NCBI RefSeq assembly: GCF_000381025.1
Contig: NZ_KB905829.1
Span: 1 to 53,645 of the forward strand
Direction of reading: 5' to 3'
From: Streptomyces sulphureus DSM 40104
GTDB lineage: Bacteria; Actinomycetota; Actinomycetes; Streptomycetales; Streptomycetaceae
DNA length: 53,645 nucleotides
The notes under the pieces were generated by a model. It saw only the letters and a list, made by a program, of their open reading frames with translations. It had not been told where the DNA came from and made no database searches. This document shows positions 7,048 to 15,296 of this stretch, one piece after another. The translations under genes and the position numbers were made by a program. Position 1 is the stretch's first letter. Each line of letters begins with the position of its first letter.

Positions 7048-9219
7048 GTGAGCGCGCCCGAGATCGCACCCCCGGACGACGACGACCGAGCAGCGGCGCG
7101 GCAGCCCGACGAAGACCAGGCCCAGCCGACGCCAACCGGGACCGCCCCGCATCCGGTGGCCGACGAGCGAACTCTCACGCCTTCGACCGATGCCCTGTCG
7201 CATGAGCGAAAGCACCTCGCCCGCGCCCGCGCCGCACTGCGCGCGATGCGCCAGGACACCGAGTCGCTGAACATCTCGGACGTGGCAACCAACTGGGTCA
7301 ACGCCGCCGTCCTCGCACGCGACATCGACGCCCGAGTCGCATCGCTCGCCGACCTTCCCGGCTCACCGCTCTTCTTCGGCCGCCTCGACTTCCTGCACGG
7401 CTACGCCGACATCGGCGACAGGTTCTACGTCGGCCGCCGCCACGTCCACGACACCGACGGCGACCCCCTGGTGGTCGACTGGCGCGCCCCCGTGTCCCGT
7501 CCCTTCTACAGCGCCTCCAAGACCGATCCGCTGGACGTCGCCATGCGCCGACGCTTCGGTTACACCAATGGCGACCTGTCGGCGTACGAGGACGAACACC
7601 TCACCGACCCCTCGGAGTCCGCACGTTCGAGTGCACTGTTGCAGGCCGAGATCGAACGTCCGCGCGTGGGTCCGATGCGTGACATCGTGGCGACGATCCA
7701 GCCCGAACAGGACACCATCGTCCGCGCGGACGTCGACGACACCGTCTGCGTCCAGGGTGCCCCGGGGACGGGTAAGACCGCCGTCGGACTGCACCGCGTC
7801 GCCTACCTCCTCTATGCACATCGCAAGAGGCTGGCGCGGACGGGCACGCTCGTCGTCGGGCCCAACGACTCGTTCCTCCACTACATCGCCCAAGTCCTGC
7901 CCTCCCTGGGCGAGTCGGAGGTACGGCAGGCCACGGTCGACGAGCTCACCCAGCACGCCCTCCTCACCTCCGGCGGCAAGCTCAAGGGAACGGAATCGGC
8001 TGCGTCGGCGAAGCTCAAGGGCGATGCGCGGATGGCCGAAGTCCTGCGCCGTGCCGTCTACTCCGGCGTCCGGAAGCCCGAGGAACCGCTCGTGGTCTCG
8101 CGTGGGATCCGCCGGTGGCGCATCCCCGTCGAGGAGCTGAGCAGGTTCGTGGACGAGCTCCTCGAACGAGGCTTCCACTACAACGCCGGACGGGAGGCGC
8201 TGCCGCTCCGCGTCGGGCATGCGATCCTCACCCGGGTCGAGAAAACCGGCGAAACGGCCGACAGCACGATGGAGAGGACGGTCACGAAGAACGTGGCCGT
8301 CAAGGCATTCGTCAACTCCTGCTGGCCGGCCGTCGATCCTGCCAAGCTCGTCCTCAGGCTCCTCTCCGAGCCGGAGTTTCTCGCCGAGCACGCGGACGGC
8401 ATCTTCACCGCGGAGGAGCAGGAGGAGCTCCTCTGGAAGACGCCGGGCAGAGGGGTGCGCTCGGCGAAATGGTCCCGTGTCGACGCGGTACTGGTGGACG
8501 AGGCGATGTCACTCGTCGCCCGCTCCGCCTCCGTCGGCCACCTCGTACTGGACGAGGCACAGGATCTGTCCGCAATGGAGTACCGAGCCCTGGGCCGACG
8601 GTGCGCCACAGGCACGGCGACCATCCTCGGCGACCTCGCCCAGGGCACCACGCCCTGGGCGACGACGAGTTGGGAGGAAGCCATGCACCACCTGGGCAAA
8701 CCGGACGCCGTGGTCGAGGAGCTGACGGACGGCTTCCGCGTACCGCGGGAAGTGATCGCCTACGCCTCCAGGCTCCTTCCGCAGATCGCCCCGACTCTCA
8801 AGGAAGCCACGTCGATCAGGGACGCCGCCGGACGGTTCGCAGTGCGGGAGCGAAGCGCCGATAAACTCGACGCCGCCGTCGTGGAGGCATGCAGGGAGGC
8901 CCTGGCTCACGAAGGCACCGTCGGCCTCATCGCTTCCGACGACCGCATCCCCGCCTTGACCACGGCCCTGCGTGCAGCCGGACTCGCCCATCTGGCTCCC
9001 GGAGAGGACACCTCGCCGCAGACGAGGCTGACCCTGGCGCCGGCCCCGCTGACCAAGGGCCTCGAGTACGACCACGTCGTACTCGACGAACCCGCAGCTG
9101 TCGTCGCAGCCGAGCCCGATCCCTGGACCGGCCTCAGGCGCCTGTACGTGGCGTTGACCCGTGCTGTGTCCGGGCTGACCGTGGTCCATTCCGCGCCGCT
9201 GCCGGAGGCACTCCGGTAG
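7048..9219 (+). CDS. helD: HelD-type RNA polymerase-associated UvrD-like motor ATPase
   Basis: A 723-residue superfamily-1 helicase-like protein. The N-terminal 60 residues are low-complexity, followed by a coiled-coil-like arm near 50-75, the family segment SPLFFGRLDF, and a Walker A GAPGTGKT at 237-244. LVLDEAQDLSAMEYR supplies Walker B, and the C-terminal 2A-like part ends in KGLEYDHVVLDEP and RRLYVALTRA. This matches actinobacterial HelD, which binds RNA polymerase and releases stalled complexes; the HelR subtype confers rifamycin tolerance. The GTG start follows GGAGG by nine bases. I saw no certain rifamycin-associated promoter element upstream. The stop codon is followed directly by a heptamer array. 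Confidence 0.88.
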   Translation: MSAPEIAPPDDDDRAAARQPDEDQAQPTPTGTAPHPVADERTLTPSTDALSHERKHLARARAALRAMRQDTESLNISDVATNWVNAAVLARDIDARVASLADLPGSPLFFGRLDFLHGYADIGDRFYVGRRHVHDTDGDPLVVDWRAPVSRPFYSASKTDPLDVAMRRRFGYTNGDLSAYEDEHLTDPSESARSSALLQAEIERPRVGPMRDIVATIQPEQDTIVRADVDDTVCVQGAPGTGKTAVGLHRVAYLLYAHRKRLARTGTLVVGPNDSFLHYIAQVLPSLGESEVRQATVDELTQHALLTSGGKLKGTESAASAKLKGDARMAEVLRRAVYSGVRKPEEPLVVSRGIRRWRIPVEELSRFVDELLERGFHYNAGREALPLRVGHAILTRVEKTGETADSTMERTVTKNVAVKAFVNSCWPAVDPAKLVLRLLSEPEFLAEHADGIFTAEEQEELLWKTPGRGVRSAKWSRVDAVLVDEAMSLVARSASVGHLVLDEAQDLSAMEYRALGRRCATGTATILGDLAQGTTPWATTSWEEAMHHLGKPDAVVEELTDGFRVPREVIAYASRLLPQIAPTLKEATSIRDAAGRFAVRERSADKLDAAVVEACREALAHEGTVGLIASDDRIPALTTALRAAGLAHLAPGEDTSPQTRLTLAPAPLTKGLEYDHVVLDEPAAVVAAEPDPWTGLRRLYVALTRAVSGLTVVHSAPLPEALR

Positions 9220-9240
9220 GGCTCGGGGCTCGGGGCTCGG
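9220..9240. repeat. Heptamer array at the helD stop codon
   Basis: GG followed by CTCGGGG, CTCGGGG and CTCGG begins at the base after the TAG stop of helD. It lies in the 51-base gap to the convergent cutC gene, where no other hairpin is visible. Confidence 0.92.
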
Positions 9241-9270
9241 CGACAAGCTACACACCGCCAGCCCCCACCC

Positions 9271-9981
9271 TCACCCGCCCAGCAACCCCCGCCACACACC
9301 GACCTCCCCCGGATCAACCCTGCCCGACCATCCCCCTCTCCGAGCAGCACCACCGATATGGAAGGCATCCAGCCCCTCCGCCAACAGCTCCGGCACATGC
9401 CGGAGCTGGAGCCCACCCCCGACCATCAGCCGCGGCCCGTACCCCGGTTCCCCCGTCCGCGACCGGCGCGCTTCACTGCGGAGCACATCCAACCCGCTCC
9501 CCACACCGTCTGCCGAACCCGCCGTCAGGTAGGTATCGAGCCCCGGGAGGTCGCCGAGAGAGGCGAGCCGTTTCCGCAGACCATCCCTGTCGGCAGCCCG
9601 GTCGATGGCTCGGTGGTAGGTCCAACGACAGCCCGCGACAGCCTCGTTCAAAGCGGCGAGCACCGGGATGTCGGGGAGCCCGGCCTCATCGAGGTACCCG
9701 AAAACGAACTCAGACGCTCCCTCTTCGCGCAGGGCACGGGACTCCGCACACAGGCTCTCGAGCTCCCGCTGCCCGGCCATCCGGAAGCCGTTGGCGGGCC
9801 GGAGCATCACGCGAACGGGAATGTCGACAGCAGCGACGACACGGGCGACCGTCTCCCTGCTCGGCGTGAGTCCGTCCTCCTCGATCGCCGAAACCAGTTC
9901 GAGGCGGTCCGCCCCTCCGGCCTGCGCAGCACGCGCATCCTCGGCGTCGAGCGCGATCACCTCAAGAATTGGTCTAGACAT
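9271..9981 (-). CDS. cutC: CutC family protein
   Basis: A 236-residue TIM-barrel protein of the CutC family. It opens with ILEVIALDAEDARAAQAGGADRLELV (two family blocks, residues 5-30), continues with IPVRVMLRP, and ends with MVGGGLQLRHVPEL and DAFHIGG. The family was named for copper homeostasis in E. coli, but that role is disputed and the reaction is unknown. The ATG at 9981 has no recognisable ribosome site. A DasR-like palindrome overlaps the start codon and encodes the residues MSRP, so the start and the regulatory site are intertwined. It faces helD across the array. Confidence 0.9.
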   Translation of the reverse strand: MSRPILEVIALDAEDARAAQAGGADRLELVSAIEEDGLTPSRETVARVVAAVDIPVRVMLRPANGFRMAGQRELESLCAESRALREEGASEFVFGYLDEAGLPDIPVLAALNEAVAGCRWTYHRAIDRAADRDGLRKRLASLGDLPGLDTYLTAGSADGVGSGLDVLRSEARRSRTGEPGYGPRLMVGGGLQLRHVPELLAEGLDAFHIGGAARRGGWSGRVDPGEVGVWRGLLGG

Positions 9982-9983
9982 AT
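9968..9983. promoter_or_regulatory. DasR-like palindrome over the cutC start codon
   Basis: ATTGGTCTAGACATAT matches the dre consensus at 12 of 16 positions and contains the perfect GTCTAGAC core at 9972-9979. CTAG tetramers are rare in Streptomyces DNA, which makes a chance match less likely. The site includes the cutC ATG, so binding would block transcription or initiation directly. The regulatory role is inferred. Confidence 0.5.
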
Positions 9984-10050
9984 ACCACAGAGTGCCATAC
10001 CCCGAGTTTCCCCGGAAGACAGCACCGCGCCCGACGACGACAATTGGCCC

Positions 10051-10749
10051 GTGAGCTCCACAGAACCGGAAGACGACGCCGTTCCCCAGCCGACCGACGA
10101 CCTTCTCGCCGCCTGGACGGCCCTCCTCATCAGCGCTCGCGGCGGCACAGCACATCCAGACCCGACGCCGTACGGAGCCGACCTCCTGCAACGCTGGTCA
10201 GAACCGCAACGCCATTACCACTCAACTACGCACCTCCGCACCGTCCTTGATCAGGTGGCCCTGCTGGCCCCGGAGGACCCGCGGCGCGAGGGGAGCCCCT
10301 TCGACCGGGACACCGTGCTCCTGGCGGCCTGGTTCCACGACGCCGTCTACCGCCCCGACCGCAGCGAGAACGAGGACCGCAGCGCCCGCCTGGCAGAACG
10401 CGCCCTCCCGGAAGCGGGCGTCGACGCATCCCGTACAGCGGAGGTCGCCAGGCTGGTCCGGCTCACCACCTCGCACGCCCCCTCGCCCGACGACGCGGCA
10501 GGCGCCGTCCTCTGCGACGCGGACCTGTCCGTACTCGCAGGCCCGCCCGAGGCGTACGCCCGATACGCCGCACAGATCCGGCAGGAGTACTCGTTCGTCC
10601 CGGAAGCCGTCTTCCGCACGGCCCGGTCAGAGGTGCTAGCTCAACTCCTCGCACTTCCCAGAGTGTTCAGCACCCCCTACGGCGCGGAACACTGGGAGGA
10701 AGCCGCACGACACAACGTACAAACGGAACTCGACCTACTGGCGGCCTGA
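10051..10749 (+). CDS. HD-superfamily hydrolase-like protein
   Basis: A 232-residue predicted metal-dependent HD phosphohydrolase. RHYHSTTHLRTVLDQ (from residue 54) precedes the HD pair His96-Asp97 in AAWFHDAVY, and CDADLSVL (155-162) supplies a further acidic ligand, an arrangement typical of actinobacterial members. No substrate is known. The GTG at 10051 opens the conserved part; the frame upstream runs through cutC and is a shadow. It is divergent from cutC with about 70 bases between them, so the DasR-like site could also influence it. Confidence 0.85.
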   Translation: MSSTEPEDDAVPQPTDDLLAAWTALLISARGGTAHPDPTPYGADLLQRWSEPQRHYHSTTHLRTVLDQVALLAPEDPRREGSPFDRDTVLLAAWFHDAVYRPDRSENEDRSARLAERALPEAGVDASRTAEVARLVRLTTSHAPSPDDAAGAVLCDADLSVLAGPPEAYARYAAQIRQEYSFVPEAVFRTARSEVLAQLLALPRVFSTPYGAEHWEEAARHNVQTELDLLAA

Positions 10750-10859
10750 CGACAGGTTCCAACTTCGCGGGGAATGCAGCACGTTGATCGGCCGGTTGGC
10801 CTCACCTGCCCGCGGACATCACGCCGGCTGACGGAAACAGACCCGATACACCCTCCGGA

Positions 10860-12073
10860 GTGCCTGCCCAGCCTCCAAGCGGCCAGGCCGCTCCCGTAGG
10901 CAGACGTCGCATGCCCCTCGCCGTGTACGTGCTGGGGATGTCCGTCTTTTCGCTGGGTACCTCGGAGTTCATGCTCGCGGGCATCCTCCAGCCCATAGCC
11001 CGCGATCTCGGCGTCTCGATTCCCCGAGCAGGACTTCTGATCTCGGCGTTTGCGATCGGCATGGTCCTCGGCGCGCCACTTCTGGCGGCCGCGACACTAC
11101 GGCTTCCCCGACGCGCCACGCTTCTCACCTTCCTCTTCGTCTTCGTACTCGGACAAGTCGCCGGAGCCTTGGCTCCGACGTACGAGGTGCTCTTGGCTCA
11201 CGTCTCGTCAGTGCACTGGCGTGTGCGGGTTCCTGGGCTGTCGGCACAGCCGTGGCGGTGTCGCTCGTCCCGGACGGCGTCAAGGCGCGTGCCTTGGCCG
11301 TGATGGTGGGCGGGTTGAGCGTCGCCAATATCGCCGGGGTGCCGGCGGGATCGTTCCTCGGCCAACACGCGGGGTGGCGTGCCTCGTTCTGGGGCGTCGC
11401 GATACTGGCCGGACTCGGCATCACGGGCGTCGCGCTGCTGGTGCCTCGGACGGCTGCACACGTCGGGACGGAGGCTCCGAGACTGCGCCGTGAGGCACGC
11501 ATCCACCGCGACCGCCGGGTCTGGCTCGCAGTCGGCACCATCGCATGCAACGCCGCGGCGACCTTCGCCCTCTTTTCGTACCTCGCGCCGCTGCTCACCG
11601 AAGTGTCGGGGTTGGTTGGGGCGGCGTCCCGACCGTGCTCGTCCTCTTCGGGATCGGCAGCCTCATCGGCACTCTTCTCGGCGGCCGCACTGCCGATTCC
11701 CACCTCTTCGGCACGATGTACGCCGGTATCACTGCCACTGCGGCGGCCCTCGCGCTGCTCGCAGCGCTCGCTCCGTCCACGTACGGGGCCGCCGCGCTCA
11801 CACTCGCGCTCGGGGTCGCTGCCTTCACGACGGGACCGGTCTTCAACGCCCGGATATTCGATGTCGCCTCCTCGGCGCCGACGCTTGCCGGAGCTACGGC
11901 CACCTCGTCTTTCAACCTCGGCAACACCGCAGGTCCCTGGCTGGGGGGGACTCGTCATCGGCGCCGGGCTGGGGTACCGGACGGTTGCCCTCACCGGGGG
12001 CGTACTCGCGGCGGGCGCCGTGCTCCTCACAGTCCTGGCGGCCCGAACGGATCGTTGTGGTGGCCGCGGATGA
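10860..12073 (+). pseudogene. Frameshifted Cmx/CmlR-type chloramphenicol-exporter-like MFS gene
   Basis: Family-typical MFS sequence is spread over successive reading frames. MPLAVYVLGMSVFSLGTSEF and following segments run to about 11205. The next part, VGTAVAVSLVPDG through SYLAPLLTEVSG, is in a second frame to about 11610. VPTVLVLFGIGSLIGT to PWLGG is in a third frame to about 11950. GLVIGAGLGYRTVALTGG returns to the second frame and stops at 12073. The last shift sits on a run of seven Gs. The assembled protein would be about 400 residues with 12 membrane segments, as in Cmx-type drug/H+ antiporters. Three shifts imply either a true pseudogene or sequencing errors. Starts are possible at GTG 10860 or ATG 10911. 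Confidence 0.85.
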
Positions 12074-12085
12074 AATCGGCCGGCC

Positions 12086-12400
12086 TCAGGAGCGGCACGG
12101 CGACGGCTGCTCCGACTGCCGGGTTCCTTCGGCTTGCGGGCCGCGGCGCTTCGGTCGTCGCAAACCGGCTTCCGTGAGACGGCGGAGCAGTTCCTTGCTG
12201 CCCACTTCCCGGGCTCCTGCTGCGACGGCTGTCTCGTACCGGGCACTGGGCAGGTCGTAGTGGTCGCGGTCGAAGGCCCGACGCGGGCAGCCGAGCGCTT
12301 CAGCGAACGCGTGCAGCTCTTCGTAGGAGGCGTCGCTCACCAGGTGCGACCACATACGGCCGTGGCCTGGCCAGGTCGGGGAGTCGATGTAGATCGTCAC
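12086..12400 (-). CDS. DUF4031 domain protein
   Basis: A 104-residue protein that opens VTIYIDSPTWPGHGRMWSHLVSD in two adjacent blocks, the DUF4031 signature. It continues with LHAFAEALGCPRRAFDRDHYDLP and a basic, unstructured tail. The function is unknown; the family is small and cytoplasmic. The GTG at 12400 is preceded by GAGG. The longer frame upstream to 12577 is only the translated heptamer array. Its 3' end faces the broken MFS gene at 12 bases. The degenerate array lies 20 bases or so upstream of its start, so the promoter either lies in the array or is shared with the gene upstream. Confidence 0.83.
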   Translation of the reverse strand: MTIYIDSPTWPGHGRMWSHLVSDASYEELHAFAEALGCPRRAFDRDHYDLPSARYETAVAAGAREVGSKELLRRLTEAGLRRPKRRGPQAEGTRQSEQPSPCRS

Positions 12401-12422
12401 GTCAGCGCCTCGGGATGCGCTC

Positions 12423-12599
12423 CGAGCCCTGAGCCCCGAGCCCCGGGGCACAGCGCTCCGAGCCCCGAGCCTCGAGCCCCGGAAAAAAGAGCCCCCAGCG
12501 CCGAGCCCCGAGCTCCGGGCCCCGGGAGGCGACGCCAGGCCGCGCGAACGCAACTGAGCCCCGAGCCCCGACCCCAAGAAAGCTCAAAGCCGAGCCCCC
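12423..12599. repeat. Degenerate heptamer array
   Basis: About 175 bases of GAGCCCC units and variants (GAGCCTC, GAGCTCC, GAGCCCT) interrupted by short non-repeat stretches. The array fills the gap between the 3' end of a hypothetical gene and the start of the DUF4031 gene, both on the minus strand. Its right edge runs into the coding sequence of the hypothetical gene, where a unit encodes the last residues LGAR. Confidence 0.88.
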
Positions 12600-12991
12600 A
12601 ACTGCCCGATCCGTGCCACAGCAGTGGACGTCTCCGAACAGACCCACTGCGGGTCCTCCCCGAGCTCCGGCTGCACATCGAGAGCATGGGGATCTCCACC
12701 ACCGCACACGGGACACAGGGGCCACCGTCCGTACCTGTCCAACAGGGCATCCTGAACGTCCTGCGCAACCAGCCCCGCAACGAAAACGACACCTTCCGGC
12801 CACTGCTCGACCCACCATCGACGGTGCGACACCGCCTCCTCCACCAGCGAGACGATGTCGGCCTCCGCAACCCTGCTCGCATGCAGGTCGGCCAGAATCA
12901 GGGCCCGCGCAACGTGAAGCCCCCTCTCCAACGAGGACGGTTCGCTCGCGGACTGCCCGAATGCCGGTTCATGGTCTTCCATACCTTCCAT
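12584..12991 (-). CDS. Conserved hypothetical protein with Cys-pair motif
   Basis: A protein of about 135 residues that I do not recognise by name. Visible features are a helical N-terminal half (RGLHVARALILADLHASRVAEADIV in two blocks), then RWPLCPVCGGGDPHAL (90-104) resembling one half of a zinc ribbon, and a further Cys at 118 in PQWVCSE. It looks like a conserved actinobacterial protein rather than a shadow. The ATG may be at 12991 or 12982. It is divergent from the murR-type regulator with about 100 bases between them. The C terminus LGARL is written in heptamer-repeat DNA, so the native end may have been altered. Confidence 0.7.
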   Translation of the reverse strand: MEGMEDHEPAFGQSASEPSSLERGLHVARALILADLHASRVAEADIVSLVEEAVSHRRWWVEQWPEGVVFVAGLVAQDVQDALLDRYGRWPLCPVCGGGDPHALDVQPELGEDPQWVCSETSTAVARIGQLGARL

Positions 12992-13059
12992 TGCACCAAA
13001 CCGAGGAACCGAACGGCCCGCACGGACAGCCGGAGAGCCGTACACGTCATGCACCGTTG

Positions 13060-13120
13060 ACGGAAAGCTCCGCAGAAAATATCTTCCGTCTGTGGCCGGA
13101 AATCTGAAGGAAAATTTCAC
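13060..13120. promoter_or_regulatory. Candidate RpiR/MurR-type operator region
   Basis: ACGGAA at 13060-13065 is mirrored by TTCCGT at 13084-13089, and GAAAATATC (near 13075) recurs as GAAAATTTC (near 13112) across the start of the regulator gene. The AT-rich character stands out from its surroundings. Autoregulation by the RpiR-type protein is plausible but not demonstrated. Confidence 0.3.
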
Positions 13121-14075
13121 CAGCGTTCCGAAGCAGGTCTCGGCTGCCCCGCCCGTCCGCGGCCGATCGGAAACGGACCGCTCCCCGAGCCCTCCCGCCC
13201 CGGAGGCCCTGGCAGCCAAGGTACGAACCATGGCTCCCACCATGACCCGCTCCATGCAACGCGTCGCCGAAGCGGTGGCCTCCGACCCGGCAGGGTGTGC
13301 CCGACTCACCGTCACAGGTCTCGCCGAACGCACCCGCACCAGCGAAGCGACCGTCGTCCGCACCTCCCGGCTGCTCGGCTACCCGGGCTACCGCGACCTC
13401 CGCCTCGCCCTCGCCGGCCTCGCCGCCCACCTGCAGTCGGGAGCGGCCCCCTCGGTCACCGCCGACATAGCCGTCGACGACTCGATGGCCGAAGTGATCG
13501 CCAAGCTCGCCCACGACGAACGCCAGACCCTCGCCGACACCGCCGCATGCCTCGACGCGTCCCAACTCGACGCAGCAGCGACGGCCATGGCAGCAGCCGG
13601 AAGGGTGGACGTCTACGGGGTCGGCGCTTCATCCCTGGTCGGCCAGGATCTCGCCCAGAAGCTGCTGCGCATCGGCCTCATCGCGCACTCCCATACGGAC
13701 CCGCACCTGGCGGTCACCAACGCCGTCCAGCTCCACCCCGGAGACGTCGCCGTGGCGATCACGCACTCGGGGCGAACCGGCGACGTCATCGAGCCGCTGC
13801 GGACCGCCTTCGAGCACGGCGCGACCACCGTCGCCGTGACCGGTCGCCCGGACGGCGAGGTCACGCAGTACGCCGACTACGTACTCACCACCTCGGCAGT
13901 CCGAGAGAGCGAGCTGCGACCGGCTGCCATGTCGAGCCGGACGGGCCAACTCCTCGCCGTCGACTGCCTTTTCGTCGGCGTCGCGCAACACACCTACGAG
14001 ACGGCGGCGCCGGCCCTGTCCGCCTCGTACGAGGCGCTGGCGCACCGGCACGTTCCGCCGACCAGACCCCGTTGA
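13092..14075 (+). CDS. MurR/RpiR-family transcriptional regulator
   Basis: A 327-residue regulator with an N-terminal RpiR helix-turn-helix (about residues 40-115, with RSMQRVAEAV and TRTSEATVVRTSRLLGYPGY in the recognition region) and a C-terminal SIS sugar-phosphate-binding domain (about 165-290, with VYGVGASSLVGQDLAQKL and AITHSGRTGDVIEPL). It is followed by murQ after 53 bases, and in this context the SIS domain probably senses MurNAc-6-P or a related phosphosugar. The GTG start at 13092 lies close to the candidate operator. A leader of about 35 low-complexity residues precedes the DNA-binding domain. Confidence 0.92.
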   Translation: MAGNLKENFTSVPKQVSAAPPVRGRSETDRSPSPPAPEALAAKVRTMAPTMTRSMQRVAEAVASDPAGCARLTVTGLAERTRTSEATVVRTSRLLGYPGYRDLRLALAGLAAHLQSGAAPSVTADIAVDDSMAEVIAKLAHDERQTLADTAACLDASQLDAAATAMAAAGRVDVYGVGASSLVGQDLAQKLLRIGLIAHSHTDPHLAVTNAVQLHPGDVAVAITHSGRTGDVIEPLRTAFEHGATTVAVTGRPDGEVTQYADYVLTTSAVRESELRPAAMSSRTGQLLAVDCLFVGVAQHTYETAAPALSASYEALAHRHVPPTRPR

Positions 14076-14128
14076 GCGTTCTTGCCCCATCCTTCGGCCC
14101 GAACCGTGCACAGAGAGAGCCGCGCACC

Positions 14129-15103
14129 ATGAGCACCGAACCTCCAGCAGCCCCTACCGACAGCGCTTCCGACTCCCGGCCGACCGGCGCGCTCCAGGAG
14201 CAGCTGGCCCACCTGACAACCGAGGCATACCGCAGCGAACTCGCCGAGATCGACCGGCTGCCGACCCTCGACATCGCGAAGCTCATGAACACCGAAGACG
14301 GATCGGTCCCGACCGCCGTAGCGACGCAGCTCCCGACGATCGCCGCAGCCATCGACGCCACCGCCGAGCGGATGTCGCAAGGAGGCCGACTGATCTACGC
14401 GGGCGCCGGCACCGCCGGGCGCCTCGGGGTCCTCGACGCGAGCGAGTGCCCACCGACCTTCAACACCTCGTCCGACCAGGTCGTCGGCCTCATCGCCGGC
14501 GGTCCCGGTGCTCTGCGGACGTCCGTCGAGGGGGCGGAGGACAGCCCGGAACTGGCCGACGCCGACCTTGAGCAGCTTGCGCTGGGGAGTCGGGACACGG
14601 TGGTGGGCATCTCCGCATCCGGGCGCACTCCGTACGCCGTCGGAGCTGTGCGGTACGCGCGCTCCCAGTACGGCGCGCTCACCATCGGCCTCTCCTGCAA
14701 CGCGGGCTCACCGCTTGCTGCCGCCGCCGACCACGGAATCGAGGTCGTGGTCGGTCCGGAGCTGCTGACCGGCTCGACGAGACTGAAGGCCGGGACGGCG
14801 CAGAAGCTCGTCCTCAACATGATCTCCACGCTCACGATGATCCGCTTGGGCAAGACCTACGGAAACCTCATGGTGGACGTGCGCGCTTCGAACGAAAAGC
14901 TCCGCGCCCGCTCCCGACGCATCGTGGCCCTGGCCACCGGCGCGGAGGACGAGGAGATCGAAAGGGCGCTGTCCGCCACGGACGGCGAGGTGAAGAACGC
15001 CATCCTGATGCTGCTCGGCGATGTCGACGCCACGACAGCGACGCGCCTCCTCACCTCCTCAGGCGGCCACCTGCGCAAGGCACTTGAAGCCGGACGCGTC
15101 TGA
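14129..15103 (+). CDS. murQ: N-acetylmuramic acid 6-phosphate etherase
   Basis: A 324-residue SIS-domain lyase that cleaves the D-lactyl ether of MurNAc-6-P to GlcNAc-6-P, feeding the product to NagA. Diagnostic blocks are MNTEDGSVPTAV, the phosphate-binding IYAGAGTAGRLGVLDASECPPTF region, SVEGAEDS, ISASGRTPY and GSTRLKAGTAQK, all in normal order, plus a C-terminal helical UBA-like segment. The ATG at 14129 follows AGAGAGAG. It lies between the RpiR-type regulator and the PTS permease, forming a MurNAc utilisation unit. Confidence 0.96.
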   Translation: MSTEPPAAPTDSASDSRPTGALQEQLAHLTTEAYRSELAEIDRLPTLDIAKLMNTEDGSVPTAVATQLPTIAAAIDATAERMSQGGRLIYAGAGTAGRLGVLDASECPPTFNTSSDQVVGLIAGGPGALRTSVEGAEDSPELADADLEQLALGSRDTVVGISASGRTPYAVGAVRYARSQYGALTIGLSCNAGSPLAAAADHGIEVVVGPELLTGSTRLKAGTAQKLVLNMISTLTMIRLGKTYGNLMVDVRASNEKLRARSRRIVALATGAEDEEIERALSATDGEVKNAILMLLGDVDATTATRLLTSSGGHLRKALEAGRV

Positions 15104-15296
15104 ACAACAGCGCCACGAGCGCGAGGCCCACCTCTGCCGTCTGCATGACGCGCCCGCACGTGCACATGCAGCTTTGTCCGCCGCTGCCACCCGGATGCCA
15201 TGAATTCGGCAGGCCGACCTGCGTTCCGCGGTCCGCCGCCGCACCATCGGCAGCACCGGCCACGACGGTCGGCGTCCCACGACCAAGGACGCCAGC

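Noticed and set aside
12086..12577. Longer DUF4031 protein beginning with repeated GLGARGS residues
   Set aside because: The extra residues are just the translated heptamer array; the GTG at 12400 has a ribosome site and begins the conserved sequence.
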